This document shows, piece by piece, positions 4,454-5,565 of a stretch of DNA of 5,565 nucleotides; positions within the stretch are counted from its first letter, which is position 1; each line of letters starts with the position of its first letter. Location of the stretch: assembly GCA_965370435.1 (NCBI GenBank), contig CBDUUP010000305.1, forward strand, positions 1-5,565. The letters run 5' to 3'. The notes below the pieces were generated by a model. That model did not search any database, was not told where the DNA came from, and saw nothing but the letters and a program-made list of their open reading frames with translations. A program made the translations under genes and the position numbers. The stretch comes from CBDUUP01 sp965370435 (GTDB lineage: Bacteria > Chloroflexota > Anaerolineae > Anaerolineales > UBA11579).

Positions 4454-5565
4454 ATGCTTCGGCTCACCGATATAAGATTACCACTCGATCATCCAAATAG
4501 TGAATTGGAAACGGCGATCCTCAAAAGGCTGGGGGTCCAGCCTGAAGACCTACTTGGCTATTCGATATTTAAACGCAGCATTGATGCCCGCAGAAAAAAC
4601 GACATCAAATTGATCTATACTTTGTCCGTTGATGTCAAACAGGAAAAAAAGGTTCTGCGGCGAAAAAATAAAGACAACACCATCCGACGTGCCCCAGATA
4701 CTAGCTATAAATTCGTGACCCAAGCCCCGGACAAATTAAAATCGCGCCCCCTGGTGGTTGGCAGCGGCCCTTGCGGTTTATTTGCCGGGCTGGTCCTGGC
4801 TCAGATGGGCTTTGCTCCGATCATCCTCGAACGGGGTAAGCCCGTGCGGGAACGCACGGCAGACACCTTCGGCTTTTGGCGTCAGCGCGAACTAGACCCC
4901 GAATCGAATGTCCAGTTCGGCGAGGGTGGGGCGGGGACCTTCTCCGATGGAAAACTCCACACCCAGATCAAAGATAAAAGACACCTGGGCCGGAAAGTCC
5001 TCACCGAGTTCGTCAAAGCCGGAGCGCCGGAAGAGATCCTCTATATCAGCAAACCCCACATCGGCACGCTGAAATTGGTCAAGATCGTAGAAAAAATGCG
5101 TAACACCATCCAGGACTTGGGCGGCGAATATCTTTTCCAAAGCAGAGTGGATGATCTGATCCTCGAAGACGAACAACTGCGCGGGGTGGTCTTGGCCAGC
5201 GGCGAAAAGCTCTACGGCGACCACATCATCCTGGCGATAGGACACAGCGCTCGCGACACCTTTCAAATGCTCTATGAAAGGGGAGCGTTGATGGAGGCCA
5301 AACCTTTTTCGATGGGCTTGCGGATCGAACATCCCCAACCCATGATCGATGAATGTCGTTTCGGGGAGAATGCCGGCAATCCCATCTTGGGCGCGGCGGA
5401 CTATAAATTAGTGCACCACAGCAGCAATGGCCGCTCGGTGTATAGTTTTTGTATGTGCCCTGGCGGAACAGTGCTGGCCGCTTCATCTGAACATGGCACC
5501 GTGGTGACCAATGGGATGAGCCAATATTCGCGCAATGCGGGCAACGCCAACAGCGCTATTGTGGT
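4454..5565 (+). CDS. FAD-dependent dehydrogenase, COG2509-like (3' end beyond window)
   Basis: The first 370 residues are visible in an uninterrupted frame reaching the window edge; relatives are usually a little over 500 residues. The N-terminus (MLRLTDIRLPLDH, then KRSIDARRKNDI at about 40-51) is the short alpha/beta leader typical of this family. A dinucleotide-binding beta-alpha-beta follows at about 99-128 (VVGSGPCGLFAGLVLAQMGF, ending in acidic E127 of LERG), then FGEGGAGTFSDGKL at 155-168, AIGHSARDT at 261-269, PFSMGLRIEHPQ at 284-295 and YSFCMCPGG at 330-338 with C333 and C335. These place it among HI0933/COG2509-type flavoproteins, annotated as NAD(FAD)-utilizing dehydrogenases. The substrate is not established. 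ATG 4454 matches the family start and has AGGA 5 bases upstream. GC content rises back to host level within the gene, though its first 80 codons are rather A-rich. Confidence 0.92.
   Translation, partial: MLRLTDIRLPLDHPNSELETAILKRLGVQPEDLLGYSIFKRSIDARRKNDIKLIYTLSVDVKQEKKVLRRKNKDNTIRRAPDTSYKFVTQAPDKLKSRPLVVGSGPCGLFAGLVLAQMGFAPIILERGKPVRERTADTFGFWRQRELDPESNVQFGEGGAGTFSDGKLHTQIKDKRHLGRKVLTEFVKAGAPEEILYISKPHIGTLKLVKIVEKMRNTIQDLGGEYLFQSRVDDLILEDEQLRGVVLASGEKLYGDHIILAIGHSARDTFQMLYERGALMEAKPFSMGLRIEHPQPMIDECRFGENAGNPILGAADYKLVHHSSNGRSVYSFCMCPGGTVLAASSEHGTVVTNGMSQYSRNAGNANSAIV

Noticed and set aside
4892..5338. A 148-codon open frame on the minus strand
   Set aside because: It is antisense to the well-conserved flavoprotein gene and shows no motif of its own.

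Overview
The window is probably a chromosomal piece of a moderately GC-rich bacterium, with an AT-rich insert in the middle. By eye, the flanking genes are about 55-65% GC and the block from about 3040 to 4450 is nearer one third GC. Three features would fit a Chloroflexota (Anaerolineae-like) genome: the likely leaderless promoters, the stand-alone CinA C-terminal-type amidase, and the COG2509-type flavoprotein. That assignment is inference with modest confidence, since no rRNA or other marker is present.

Left part, minus strand (1-2203): uvrC, the nucleotide excision repair endonuclease subunit, is complete with every expected catalytic and Fe-S residue. It is followed 9 bases later by the start of a response-regulator receiver protein that runs off the left edge. 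The two genes look like one operon.

Divergent control region (2204-2320): two oppositely directed promoters each have a -10 element ending 10-11 bases before the start codon. This predicts leaderless or near-leaderless mRNAs for uvrC and for the rightward gene.

Rightward housekeeping pair (2321-3035): a stand-alone nicotinamide-nucleotide amidase (CinA C-terminal type, pncC) overlaps a small gene for a protein of about 78 residues with unknown function.

AT-rich island (about 3036-4450): a 302-base non-coding stretch holds several inverted and direct repeats. It is followed by one 296-residue protein with its own Shine-Dalgarno. Its N-terminus looks like a TIR / nucleoside-deoxyribosyltransferase-type fold with the hallmark NVFLELG glutamate. 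Its C-terminus looks like a carbohydrate-binding-type beta-sandwich. A 33+33-base inverted repeat begins one base after its stop codon. This repeat encloses three smaller hairpins, and its imperfect pairs are often G-U wobbles if read as plus-strand RNA. The gene plus this element is the most interesting part of the window: a candidate single-gene defence or stress effector with an associated structured RNA, or alternatively a gene beside a decayed MITE-like element.

Right part (4454-5565): the first 370 residues of a COG2509-type FAD-dependent dehydrogenase, cut by the window edge, where the host-like base composition returns.
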